A DNA stretch of 42,322 nt, from positions 1 through 42,322 of IMG/VR virus record IMGVR_UViG_3300010885_021009, one strand, 5' to 3'. The stretch comes from a virus. Below, piece after piece: positions 26,159 to 32,508 of this stretch. The notes below the pieces were generated by a model, which ran no database searches, was not told the origin of the DNA, and was given only the letters and a program-made list of their open reading frames with translations. Positions within the stretch are counted from its first letter, which is position 1. Each line of letters opens with the position of its first letter. The position numbers and the translations under genes are program-made.

Positions 26159-27255
26159 GGTCGCCAGTCCATCGCGGCCACAGCGCGGCTTGATCGGTTG
26201 GGGTTGTGGTGCCCGTAGACACGTTCGACCATCATAGGCGACATGCCAAAAAATTCCCCGGCTTCCCATGCGGTAATCCCGCGCTGCATTGCCCATGTTA
26301 CGGCTGTATGGCGTAGGGTATGAGGTGTTACCCTACCCGGCAAACCAGATGCTTCTATGGCGCTTCGCCATGCGGTCTTGATGGATTTGACTGCATAGCC
26401 GTTAAACTCTACCGGGTAGCTCGCCACGAGCTTCATGCGGTGCCAGCGTTCCAAGTGTGCCAGAATGCGACGGGGAAGCTTGACGGGCGGCTGGCGCTTA
26501 TTGGTGACGGTTGCGCCCTCTGGCAGACGGTAGAACAAACCGGATTCCAGATCGATAAAGGATCGCCCCTCGCCACGATGGTAGGACGCTGACAGGATCG
26601 AGGCGGAACGAGTGCCGGTGTAAAGCCCGATCAAGATGAATCGCGCAAGGTGGCGCAAAGGGCGCTTGTCGGTCTCCACGCCCTCCTGCCTCTCGCGCAT
26701 CCGGTAGCAGGTCCATATCAGCCTGGCAGCTTCGTCTCGGGTAAGCCATCGCTCGGGGGCAGGGCGCTTGTCTGGCAGGACGACCCGGACAAGGCCGCGA
26801 TGAAAGCCCTCTTTGGCATGGTGATTGATCGCGGCGCGAAGCTCCTCTAGGTCGCGCCGCGCCCCGCCTCCTTTCGCGCCTGTAACAGCCTTGCGATGCT
26901 CCGCATAGGCCCTACAGCTTGCGCCCGTGACCTCCTCTAAAGTCTTTGTACCCCAAAACGCCAAAAGCCGTTCTAGGCGCTCCAGTGACTTCGCAGGGCG
27001 GCTATGAGCCGGTACGCAATCGGTCGCATAGAGGCTGATAACGTCGGCAACCGGAATTATGCTTCGGTCGCGCTCTTGGCGTTGGGGCTTGTGCTTTTGG
27101 GCAATGTAAATGCCAAGCTGCTTTTCAGCGCTTTCACGGTCGCCAAAGCTGCATCCTGTGCTTTTACGATATTCACCGTCTCGGATAATCCAGACGATTG
27201 CTCCGTCGCGTTGTCGTTTGATAACAAGCCTTGCACCTTTGGCGTGACGCGGCAC
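26146..27255 (-). CDS. int: Tyrosine-type integrase
   Basis: The 369-residue enzyme recombines attP with the host tRNA gene. Catalytic residues are visible: R216 in GLYTGTRSAS, H312 and R315 in TPHTLRHT, the late histidine of VYGHHNP, and Y347 in VERVYGHH. The N-terminus MPRHAKGARLVI...VWIIRDGEYRKSTGC matches the start I recall for alphaproteobacterial integrases, so the ATG at 27255 is favoured although it lies 199 bases inside the upstream gene. The gene is the last of the leftward operon and ends at attP. Confidence 0.93.
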   Translation of the reverse strand: MPRHAKGARLVIKRQRDGAIVWIIRDGEYRKSTGCSFGDRESAEKQLGIYIAQKHKPQRQERDRSIIPVADVISLYATDCVPAHSRPAKSLERLERLLAFWGTKTLEEVTGASCRAYAEHRKAVTGAKGGGARRDLEELRAAINHHAKEGFHRGLVRVVLPDKRPAPERWLTRDEAARLIWTCYRMRERQEGVETDKRPLRHLARFILIGLYTGTRSASILSASYHRGEGRSFIDLESGLFYRLPEGATVTNKRQPPVKLPRRILAHLERWHRMKLVASYPVEFNGYAVKSIKTAWRSAIEASGLPGRVTPHTLRHTAVTWAMQRGITAWEAGEFFGMSPMMVERVYGHHNPNRSSRAVAAMDWRPAGR

Positions 27256-27455
27256 CGTTCCCTCATTCTTTTTATCCCGGCCAGCGTGACAAAATGCTTT
27301 CCAGCAATTTCTTCGGCTTCAAGTCGCCCTTTGGCGATTTCGCGCCGTAACGACGATACCGTAATTGAACCGTCAGGAAAAGCCAAAGCTGCCGCCGTGT
27401 CAAGGCGAAGCGGCATCTCCTCGGTTGCTTCAAAGCGGGCGGCGGCGCGTGGCAT
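27057..27455 (-). CDS. Excisionase-like DNA-binding protein
   Basis: This protein of 132 residues has a short winged-helix or MerR-like part, FPDGSITVSSLRREIAKGRL followed by EEIAGKHFVTLAGIKRMRE, at about residues 27-67. Proteins with this pattern precede integrase genes in many alphaproteobacterial prophages. The C-terminal 65 residues are low in complexity and are coded in the same DNA as the integrase N-terminus. GGAG lies 8 bases before the ATG; a second in-frame ATG (MPLRLDTAAAL) is 13 codons downstream. It may direct excision or control integrase. Confidence 0.72.
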   Translation of the reverse strand: MPRAAARFEATEEMPLRLDTAAALAFPDGSITVSSLRREIAKGRLEAEEIAGKHFVTLAGIKRMRERCRVTPKVQGLLSNDNATEQSSGLSETVNIVKAQDAALATVKALKSSLAFTLPKSTSPNAKSATEA

Positions 27456-27458
27456 GTG

Positions 27459-27809
27459 TCATGCTCCGTTACTAAGTAAATAATCAGGGCAATCAAATTT
27501 TTTTCTTCTATTGATTGGCGTATGATTCCATTGATTATGAATATTTTTTAGAAATTCAACGCTCACCCCAAACGCTTTTGATAAGTCAGCGTATTGATCA
27601 TCTTCAATATTTGTATTCAAATCGTGAGGGGCACAAAGCAACATTTCAAAAGACAAACAATCAATTCTAAAATCGCGGTGCGGTCCTATGCGGGGCCCCA
27701 TGCGACCTGCAACATCGCGGCTTGTCCAATTGCGCTCAATCATTTCATCGGCCAAAATTTCAGCAAGGCCAATAACCATCATTTCGTCATTAGTTGAAAT
27801 TTTAAGCAT
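27459..27809 (-). CDS. XRE/HigA-like helix-turn-helix protein
   Basis: The 116-residue protein has the HigA-type pattern LADEMIERNWTSRDVAGRMG near the N-terminus, and later a YADLSKAFGVSVEFLKNIHNQW segment that is typical of the antitoxin/XRE family. No toxin gene is adjacent, so it is more likely a phage regulator or orphan antitoxin. The start overlaps the previous gene by 8 bases, and it lies 3 bases before the excisionase-like gene. Confidence 0.7.
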   Translation of the reverse strand: MLKISTNDEMMVIGLAEILADEMIERNWTSRDVAGRMGPRIGPHRDFRIDCLSFEMLLCAPHDLNTNIEDDQYADLSKAFGVSVEFLKNIHNQWNHTPINRRKKFDCPDYLLSNGA

Positions 27810-28092
27810 GGGTTAGCTCACCCCCATTCAATGCGGCACGGGAAAGAACCCATGCAAACGCTGCCTTCACTGTCCTCATTTCTTGCTGTGTCATTTCGCC
27901 AAGATGTAGACGGATTGTTTGATTGTCAGCTTTTAACGCTTCCCGCAGCTGCGCTGCATCCTCACGCGACGAATCGTACCATGCCCGCAAATCTTTGTTG
28001 GCGGCGAGAAGACTATCAATCACTTCCCTAAGCTGTTTGATAAGGTTGTTTTTCTCATCAAAAATCGCTTTTACTTCATCAACAATGTCCAT
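27802..28092 (-). CDS. Small coiled-coil protein in the leftward operon
   Basis: The 96-residue protein begins MDIVDEVKAIFDEKNNLIKQ and is largely helical with a long charged coiled coil (LREVIDSLLAANKDLRAWYD). A longer frame reaches 28221, but ATG 28092 overlaps the upstream stop (TAATG) and gives a sensible N-terminus. I recognise no family. The last residues, RTVKAAFAWVLSRAALNGGE, may form a separate helix. Confidence 0.65.
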   Translation of the reverse strand: MDIVDEVKAIFDEKNNLIKQLREVIDSLLAANKDLRAWYDSSREDAAQLREALKADNQTIRLHLGEMTQQEMRTVKAAFAWVLSRAALNGGELTHA

Positions 28093-28334
28093 TACCGCAC
28101 CATCCCGCAATAACCATGCGTCATTGGCTCTTCTGGCACAAGCGGAAGCACAAACCCACGCTTCAAATCTTGATGACCTGCCGGACGCCAACGCCAAACC
28201 ATGCAATAGGGGCCATGACACCCATGTTTTGATGCCTTAACATTGTTTTGAACCATCAGAAGACCGCCCATTGATTGTGGGCAAACTAACTTCGCGGCCT
28301 CTTCAGGCGTCACATAGTGTGGGTTGTCAGTCAT
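28092..28334 (-). CDS. Small Cys-containing hypothetical protein
   Basis: This 80-residue protein starts MTDNPHYVTPEEAAKLVCPQ. Four cysteines lie in C-x20-C-x4-C like spacing (KLVCPQS, KHGCHGPYC, GYCGMV), with several histidines, so metal binding is possible. A WRWRPAG motif sits in the middle. Its start overlaps the stop of a 17-codon open frame that has the stronger ribosome binding site, suggesting coupled translation. Confidence 0.68.
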   Translation of the reverse strand: MTDNPHYVTPEEAAKLVCPQSMGGLLMVQNNVKASKHGCHGPYCMVWRWRPAGHQDLKRGFVLPLVPEEPMTHGYCGMVR

Positions 28335-28384
28335 TGGTGTGCTCCATATACTTCAATCCATTCTTTTTGCAGTGTTAGTGTCAT
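28331..28384 (-). CDS. Very short open frame with strong RBS, related to the coiled-coil gene at 29392-29688
   Basis: Reading leftward from ATG 28384 gives a 17-residue peptide opening MTLTLQKEWIEVYG and ending at TGA 28331-28333, overlapping the next start. The upstream AGGAGGATGAGCA is the best ribosome binding site of the operon. The first ten residues equal those of the 98-residue coiled-coil protein coded at 29688, and the DNA around both starts is alike. It is either a leader peptide or the remnant of a duplicated gene. Confidence 0.5.
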   Translation of the reverse strand: MTLTLQKEWIEVYGAHQ

Positions 28385-28387
28385 TGC

Positions 28388-29032
28388 TCATCCTCCTACA
28401 ATTTCAAGAAACTTCTTTTTTTGGGCGGCCCATGCGGCGGCCCATGCGGCGTCCCATGCGGCGTCCCATGCGGCGGCCCCTGCGGTGGCGGCCCCTGCGG
28501 CGGCCCTTGCGTCCCATGCGGCGGCCCTTGCGGCGGCCTCTGCGGCGTCCCATGCGGCGGTCCCTGCGGCGGCCCTTGCGGTGGCGGCCCCTGCGGTGGC
28601 GGCCCATGCGGCGGTCAATCCGGCGGCCCCTGCGGCGGCCCTTGCGTCCCATGCGGCGTCCCATGCGGCGGCCCTTGCGGCGTCCAATGTGGCGGCCTCT
28701 GCGGCGGCCCTTGCGGCGGCCAATTCGTCACCAATCGCTTCACCGTTTGCGTATCGTTCTGCGACGTCCAACGCATCGAGACTACGTTGATCTGTCATTA
28801 AATGCTGAACTTGACGCGCGCACCAAATGGCGAACAATCGCCATTCTTTCGCGTATTGCGGCTCAACGCGACAGCACCACAAAGCATCATACAGCCCGTT
28901 GATTTCAAGAATTTTAGCGAACGGCAATGGCTCATCGTCTGGCTTCGTTTTACCAAGACCCTTCAGCAGTTTTTCCCACCCATTTTGACACGGCGAGTGT
29001 TCGCGAATGCGATTTAAAGTTGTCGTAATCAT
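28388..29032 (-). CDS. Ala/Trp-rich repeat protein of unknown function
   Basis: This 214-residue protein has an ordinary N-terminal domain of about 105 residues (HSPCQNGWEKLLKGLGKTKP, LPFAKILEINGLYDALWCCR, QVQHLMTDQRSLDALDVAER) and a C-terminal half built of AAWDAAWxA-type units. Proteins with this opening and an Ala-rich tail occur in many phages; the N-terminal part recalls a predicted Imm5-type helical domain, but I cannot assign a function. The repeat part would form amphipathic helices with regularly placed Trp. The DNA of the tail (28421-28735) is a degenerate GCN array. Confidence 0.75.
   Translation of the reverse strand: MITTTLNRIREHSPCQNGWEKLLKGLGKTKPDDEPLPFAKILEINGLYDALWCCRVEPQYAKEWRLFAIWCARQVQHLMTDQRSLDALDVAERYANGEAIGDELAAARAAAEAATLDAARAAAWDAAWDARAAAGAAGLTAAWAATAGAATARAAAGTAAWDAAEAAARAAAWDARAAAGAATAGAAAWDAAWDAAWAAAWAAQKKKFLEIVGG
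28421..28735 (-). repeat. GCN-rich degenerate tandem repeat coding the Ala-rich tail
   Basis: Short units built from GCGGCCCATGCG- and GCGTCCCATGCG-like blocks (plus-strand view) recur about every 12-15 bases. The array keeps the minus-strand reading frame open; long frames on the plus strand here are a by-product of the composition. Confidence 0.75.
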
Positions 29033-29044
29033 CTTTAATGTCCT

Positions 29045-29392
29045 TTATCCAATTTGTTTAATAACGGGCGCTGTTTCCCAAAATTCATCCCACCACGGAT
29101 CACCGCTATCAGGATGAAACTGTGGGTCTTTCACATCGGGCCAAAATTCAGCAACAATTTCTTGAATTGTTTTGCCCTTATACAAATTATACGGCAGATT
29201 AGCGATAATCCAGAAATCATCGTCATTGCGGACCATCACAACGCCATCTGGAACTTCATCATTGGTGTTTGGTTCAATAACATCTCGGTTAAAGTCAGTA
29301 AAAGGACCAATCTGCTTTGTTACTAAAGCGTAATATTCTGGATAATCCGCTTCAGAAAACTCTTCGTTATTTATGCGTACTATTTCACTCAT
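29045..29392 (-). CDS. Acidic hypothetical protein
   Basis: A 115-residue acidic protein that opens MSEIVRINNEEFSEADYPEY and contains a Trp/Pro/Asp-rich end (DSGDPWWDEFWETAP). It is soluble, with no motif I recognise. ATG 29392 overlaps the upstream stop (TGATG); a GTG at 29395 would add one residue. Small acidic proteins of early phage operons are sometimes inhibitors of host enzymes, but nothing in the sequence shows that here. Confidence 0.68.
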   Translation of the reverse strand: MSEIVRINNEEFSEADYPEYYALVTKQIGPFTDFNRDVIEPNTNDEVPDGVVMVRNDDDFWIIANLPYNLYKGKTIQEIVAEFWPDVKDPQFHPDSGDPWWDEFWETAPVIKQIG

Positions 29393-29688
29393 CACTCACC
29401 CTCCGTCATATCCCAACGATAAACTTCGCCATTGGGGAGGTGGCAGTCACTCTCAACATCGCGCTGAACCCATTTCGCTTTAGCGATGCCATCAGCTTTT
29501 TCAACAGCCCTCGCCCAAAGCTCGTTGCCCTCCACCCGAAGCTCGTCGGCCTTCGCCGAAAGCTCGTTGCCCTCCACCCGAAGCTCGTCAGCCTTCGCCC
29601 AAAGCTCGGTGGCCTTCATCCAAAGCTCGTCGGCCTTCGCCACGAGCTTTAAGTGCTCAAGCCATTCTTTTTGCAGTGTCAGTGTCAT
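29392..29688 (-). CDS. Coiled-coil repeat protein (KADELW repeats)
   Basis: The 98-residue protein has heptad-like repeats of the form KADELWxKATELWxK and RVEGNELSAKADEL at about residues 15-65, then a small C-terminal part with CHLPNGEVYRWD. Similar proteins with WAEGxKL repeats and a closing LPNG or LENG segment occur in other phages, function unknown to me. A 42-base period is visible in the DNA (29521 and 29563). It starts inside the stop of the small basic gene (ATGA). Confidence 0.72.
   Translation of the reverse strand: MTLTLQKEWLEHLKLVAKADELWMKATELWAKADELRVEGNELSAKADELRVEGNELWARAVEKADGIAKAKWVQRDVESDCHLPNGEVYRWDMTEGE
29521..29604 (-). repeat. 42-bp tandem repeat within the coiled-coil gene
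   Basis: Two consecutive 42-base units start at 29521 and 29563 and differ at very few positions; shorter, more diverged 21-base units continue to about 29645. The period equals 14 residues, two heptads, so copy number can change without breaking the coiled coil. Confidence 0.75.
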
Positions 29689-29831
29689 GCTGCTTTCCTT
29701 TTCGTAATCTTCTTCAATACCTTCACTTTTGTTGCCACGCGCAACGCTTTCGGCTTTGGCATTTTTGAAATTTCCTCCACCATGCGGCGCTTGAACTCAT
29801 CCCAGAATTCTTCGCTTAATATGTCTGTCAT
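29685..29831 (-). CDS. Small basic protein (48 residues)
   Basis: An open frame from ATG 29831 to TGA 29685-29687 fills the gap between the HNH gene and the coiled-coil gene and overlaps the latter's start by four bases. The product opens MTDILSEEFWDEFKRRMVEE and has a basic end (KVKVLKKITKRKAA). It may bind nucleic acid or a partner protein. No family is recognised; the overlap is the main support. Confidence 0.6.
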   Translation of the reverse strand: MTDILSEEFWDEFKRRMVEEISKMPKPKALRVATKVKVLKKITKRKAA

Positions 29832-29834
29832 CGC

Positions 29835-30248
29835 TTACCCCGCTGCCAATAAATCAGGATCAATCTTGTAAAGCTGTTTCGGTTTAAGCGACTCTTTGCC
29901 TTGCCGTTTTGCCGCCTTTTCTGACGTAGGAAACGGCGCGGATTGAATAGGCTTTGTTGACACCTTTTTGACGCCTAGAGCCTTCTTTTCGCGCCGTATC
30001 GCCTTAGCCAATACAGGGGCTTGCTGGCGGGTTATTTCCTTGTGGCAAGGCTTGCATAGCAACTGCCCTTGGTCGGCCGTCAGCTTGGCGCTTTTATCAA
30101 GCTGCATCGCGTCCTGATCGAGATGATGAATCTCTCCACCTACCGCGACCCCTTGGCAAATTTCACAACGGGCGATTCCATCAAGCGCCATGGCACGTTT
30201 GATGATTTCGAGTTTCACGTTTGCTGAAAACTCACGCCGTGCTATCAT
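29835..30248 (-). CDS. HNH endonuclease family protein
   Basis: This 137-residue protein has an HNH (His-Asn-His type) domain with paired cysteines: CEICQ near residue 28, GEIHHLDQDAMQ with the catalytic His pair, then TADQGQLLCKPCHKEIT. The basic C-terminal third is a probable DNA-binding tail. It lies next to the cytosine methyltransferase, overlapping its stop by four bases, so a restriction-like, homing or packaging-related nick are all possible. The linker position alone cannot decide. Confidence 0.83.
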   Translation of the reverse strand: MIARREFSANVKLEIIKRAMALDGIARCEICQGVAVGGEIHHLDQDAMQLDKSAKLTADQGQLLCKPCHKEITRQQAPVLAKAIRREKKALGVKKVSTKPIQSAPFPTSEKAAKRQGKESLKPKQLYKIDPDLLAAG

Positions 30249-31072
30249 GCGGCCTCCATTTGCAAAATTGCCTTTCCAAGCAATTCCGGTATTTGCGGAA
30301 CTACGGCGTTCCCGAGTTGCTTAAGTCGGTCCACCCGTCCGGGAAACCCATCAACCACTTGACCCACCCCGGGTTCAACATCCCAGATGGTCGATCGATG
30401 TCCTTCACTGAGGCGCAAAGATAACCCTTCGCCAACATATGGGTATAGCTCTTGCTGCCAACCGGGCCACAATCCTTGTGCTCGCTCGCTCGCGGCGTCG
30501 GCCAGTTCTTTACCGCCGTCGCCAAACCGTCCCCGCTGTCCTTGCTCAACCCCTTTCGGTTGTGATTGCCCGTGACGGTTGGGGTAGGCCACAACCCATA
30601 ATCGGTCGCGGCGGTGAGGGGCACCAAGGGCGGAAGCCGGTATGCAATGCCATTCTGCATCATACCCGAACGCGGCCAAGTCTCCGAGAACACGGTCAAG
30701 CCCGCGACCAAGCAATGCTGCGACGTTCTCCACGAAAACGTAGCGCGGTCGTAGCTCGCCAATAAGTCGGGCATATTCTGACCATAGGCCGGAACGCTCG
30801 CCTTCGATACCCGCGCCTCGTCCGGCAACGGAGATGTCCTGACAGGGGAATCCGCCGCAAATAGCGTCAATTGTAATGCCTCGGTCATTCAACACCCCGG
30901 CGGTTAAGGTGGTAACGTCATCGAAAATCGGCACATCCGGCCAATGCTTGCGAAGGACCTTTTGAGCCTTTTTGTCGATCTCGCAGAAAGCGACGGTTTT
31001 AAATGCGCCACTGCGTTCAAGGCCAAGCGAGAAGCCGCCAATGCCGCTGAAAAGATCAAGAAGTTGATACAT
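30245..31072 (-). CDS. C5 cytosine DNA methyltransferase
   Basis: A 275-residue enzyme that methylates cytosine at C5, probably protecting phage DNA from restriction. Motifs occur in the usual order: I (DLFSGIGGFSLGLE, 6-19), IV with catalytic C77 in GGFPCQDIS, VI (VFVENV, 112-117), VIII (HRRDRLWVVA, 153-162), a target recognition region at about 165-245, and X (QLGNAVVPQIPELLG). It is short, mainly through a compact recognition region. A second open frame of 195 codons is nested in it. No cognate cytosine endonuclease is recognisable besides the HNH protein. Confidence 0.93.
   Translation of the reverse strand: MYQLLDLFSGIGGFSLGLERSGAFKTVAFCEIDKKAQKVLRKHWPDVPIFDDVTTLTAGVLNDRGITIDAICGGFPCQDISVAGRGAGIEGERSGLWSEYARLIGELRPRYVFVENVAALLGRGLDRVLGDLAAFGYDAEWHCIPASALGAPHRRDRLWVVAYPNRHGQSQPKGVEQGQRGRFGDGGKELADAASERAQGLWPGWQQELYPYVGEGLSLRLSEGHRSTIWDVEPGVGQVVDGFPGRVDRLKQLGNAVVPQIPELLGKAILQMEAA
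30301..30888 (-). CDS. Nested reading frame inside the cytosine methyltransferase gene
   Basis: This frame codes 195 residues on the same strand as the methyltransferase, shifted by one base, and covers the enzyme's codons 62-257. It starts at ATG 30888. Segments such as TSQHCLVAGLTVFSETWPRS, YGLWPTPTVTGN, WPTPRASEHKDCGP and a closing WVKWLMGFPDGWTDL look like a conserved phage protein, not random translation. I recall proteins with such WPTP and LMGFPxGWTDL motifs near phage cytosine methyltransferases. Whether it is expressed is unknown. No ribosome binding site stands out. Confidence 0.55.
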   Translation of the reverse strand: MTEALQLTLFAADSPVRTSPLPDEARVSKASVPAYGQNMPDLLASYDRATFSWRTSQHCLVAGLTVFSETWPRSGMMQNGIAYRLPPLVPLTAATDYGLWPTPTVTGNHNRKGLSKDSGDGLATAVKNWPTPRASEHKDCGPVGSKSYTHMLAKGYLCASVKDIDRPSGMLNPGWVKWLMGFPDGWTDLSNSGTP

Positions 31073-31578
31073 TATGCGGCCTCCAATGCGTTCTTTTCAG
31101 CTTCGGGGACAGACACGCCAACAAGCGTTGCGGCATAGTCCAGAACGTCCTGTTTGCTTTGCTGAAATTCCTTTGCACCCATTGCCTTCACGGACTGACT
31201 CTTTGCCGTCCAGACACGCACTACAGCATCGCGGATCGTCACGATTGACGTGTCATCCGCTGGCTTGATAAAAGCCGCGATCCTTTGCGCTTCGGCTTTT
31301 GACGATGCCACAAGCGAGCGTTCGTCCCGATACCCTGTCATGATGAGACAGTGCTTTCGGAAATGCTCCTCGGATGGAAACCGATCTGCTTGTTCCTCTG
31401 GCAAGTTCTGCCAAAGCTCGTGCAGCGTGGCAAAGTAATGCCGGTGAGTGACAAGTGAGCGCGGCTTGATTTCCTCTAGCGTGTAGACTTGTCCGACCGT
31501 ATAGGCTCTATCGGCTTGTCTAGGGCGTAGAGGAATTAGGCTTTCACCGTCCCACCGGAATTGCAGGGGAGCGCTCAT
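31072..31578 (-). CDS. Conserved phage protein next to recT (unknown function)
   Basis: The 168-residue product has a HRHYFATLHELWQNLPEE segment near residue 45, a FPSEEHFRKHCLIMTGYRDE stretch and a closing SVKAMGAKEFQQSKQDVLDY part. I recall this pattern from phage recombination clusters. It lies three bases after recT and overlaps the methyltransferase start (TAATG). Recombination or replication accessory function is inferred from position. Confidence 0.72.
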   Translation of the reverse strand: MSAPLQFRWDGESLIPLRPRQADRAYTVGQVYTLEEIKPRSLVTHRHYFATLHELWQNLPEEQADRFPSEEHFRKHCLIMTGYRDERSLVASSKAEAQRIAAFIKPADDTSIVTIRDAVVRVWTAKSQSVKAMGAKEFQQSKQDVLDYAATLVGVSVPEAEKNALEAA

Positions 31579-31581
31579 AGC

Positions 31582-32508
31582 TTACCCTGCCGCCAGTAAA
31601 TCGTCATCGACAACATTTGCTCGGCGCCCGTCTGCCTGTTGCGCTGTTGCTTTAAGCTGGTCAACGATTGGCTTTGCAAATTGCTTCTCAGGCTTCGTTA
31701 AACCTTTGAACCATTTCTCAAGTGAAGCCATGCCTTCATGAGCGGATTCCAAAGCCTCTGACCGAATACGATCTTCAATCGCGGACGTGTCTTCAATTTC
31801 ACCAGTCTCTTCGTCCCATGTAACCATGTCAGCTTGATCAACATCGTCTGCCATATGCGAAGGCACATCATCGACGGGCGGCGGAGGTGGTGGCGCAACA
31901 CGTAATTTTGCCGGTTCTGCCTGCACTTGTGGCGCATAATCATCGCCCCGTGCGTCTTCAATTTCCTCAGGCAAATACATGCCGCCTAGCACGTCTGCAA
32001 ATAGGTCACGCAAGGCAAAAGCTCGGGCCCGCATTTGAAGCATTCGCTCTGGGTATTGCGTCCACGGTCCGCCCTTATTCCAAAGGCCCGCTTTTTTGGC
32101 GTCATTGACTGAAAAAGATCGAATAATAGGATCGGATTCACCACGACGCTTTGCCTCGCAAATCGCTACCCGATCATCGCCCTTTCCTTCGATCCGTTCT
32201 TTGACATAATCGCAAAGGCCGGAACCGCGTACCAATCCGATAGCGCCGTCTCCCCATATTGTCGGGCGTCCGTTTACCACCGCAATGCGCTGCAATGCTT
32301 GCAACGGCTTCATGCCGACTTCCATGCCCTGCATAATCGCAATAGATGCTTTTTCGACCGTATCAAGGCCCTTTGGTGCCATGCCAGCCTTACAAATTGC
32401 CGAAGCAATTCGCCATACGTCATCATAGGATTGCGGCACAATCGCCATAACCTGACCGCCTGAAGTCATAGGCGCTCGCGCCTCGTTCAATACCGTTACG
32501 TTGCTCAT
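31582..32508 (-). CDS. recT: RecT family single-strand annealing protein
   Basis: The 308-residue protein would pair single DNA strands in phage recombination. The family core is present between about residues 20 and 190: SAICKAGMAPKGLDTVEKAS, QALQRIAVVNGRPTIWGDGA, RSFSVNDAKKAGLW, and YPERMLQMRARAFALRDLFA leading to GGMYLPEEIED. The C-terminal third is acidic and Pro-rich, then helical. No RecE-like exonuclease is seen in this operon; the VRR-NUC nuclease lies in the other early operon. Its start overlaps the upstream stop (TAATG). Confidence 0.9.
   Translation of the reverse strand: MSNVTVLNEARAPMTSGGQVMAIVPQSYDDVWRIASAICKAGMAPKGLDTVEKASIAIMQGMEVGMKPLQALQRIAVVNGRPTIWGDGAIGLVRGSGLCDYVKERIEGKGDDRVAICEAKRRGESDPIIRSFSVNDAKKAGLWNKGGPWTQYPERMLQMRARAFALRDLFADVLGGMYLPEEIEDARGDDYAPQVQAEPAKLRVAPPPPPPVDDVPSHMADDVDQADMVTWDEETGEIEDTSAIEDRIRSEALESAHEGMASLEKWFKGLTKPEKQFAKPIVDQLKATAQQADGRRANVVDDDLLAAG

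Noticed and set aside
27459-27809. Antitoxin of a HigBA toxin-antitoxin pair
   Set aside because: The fold pattern fits HigA, but neither neighbour resembles a HigB toxin.
28324-28902. Long plus-strand frames rich in Arg-Pro, Gly-Pro-Cys or Ala-His across the Ala-rich gene
   Set aside because: They come from the GCN-type repetitive composition of the minus-strand gene. They lack a ribosome binding site and any sensible domain, and the minus-strand gene fits the operon.
29521-29645. A CRISPR array
   Set aside because: The repeats are in frame, have no spacers, and code a heptad-repeat protein.
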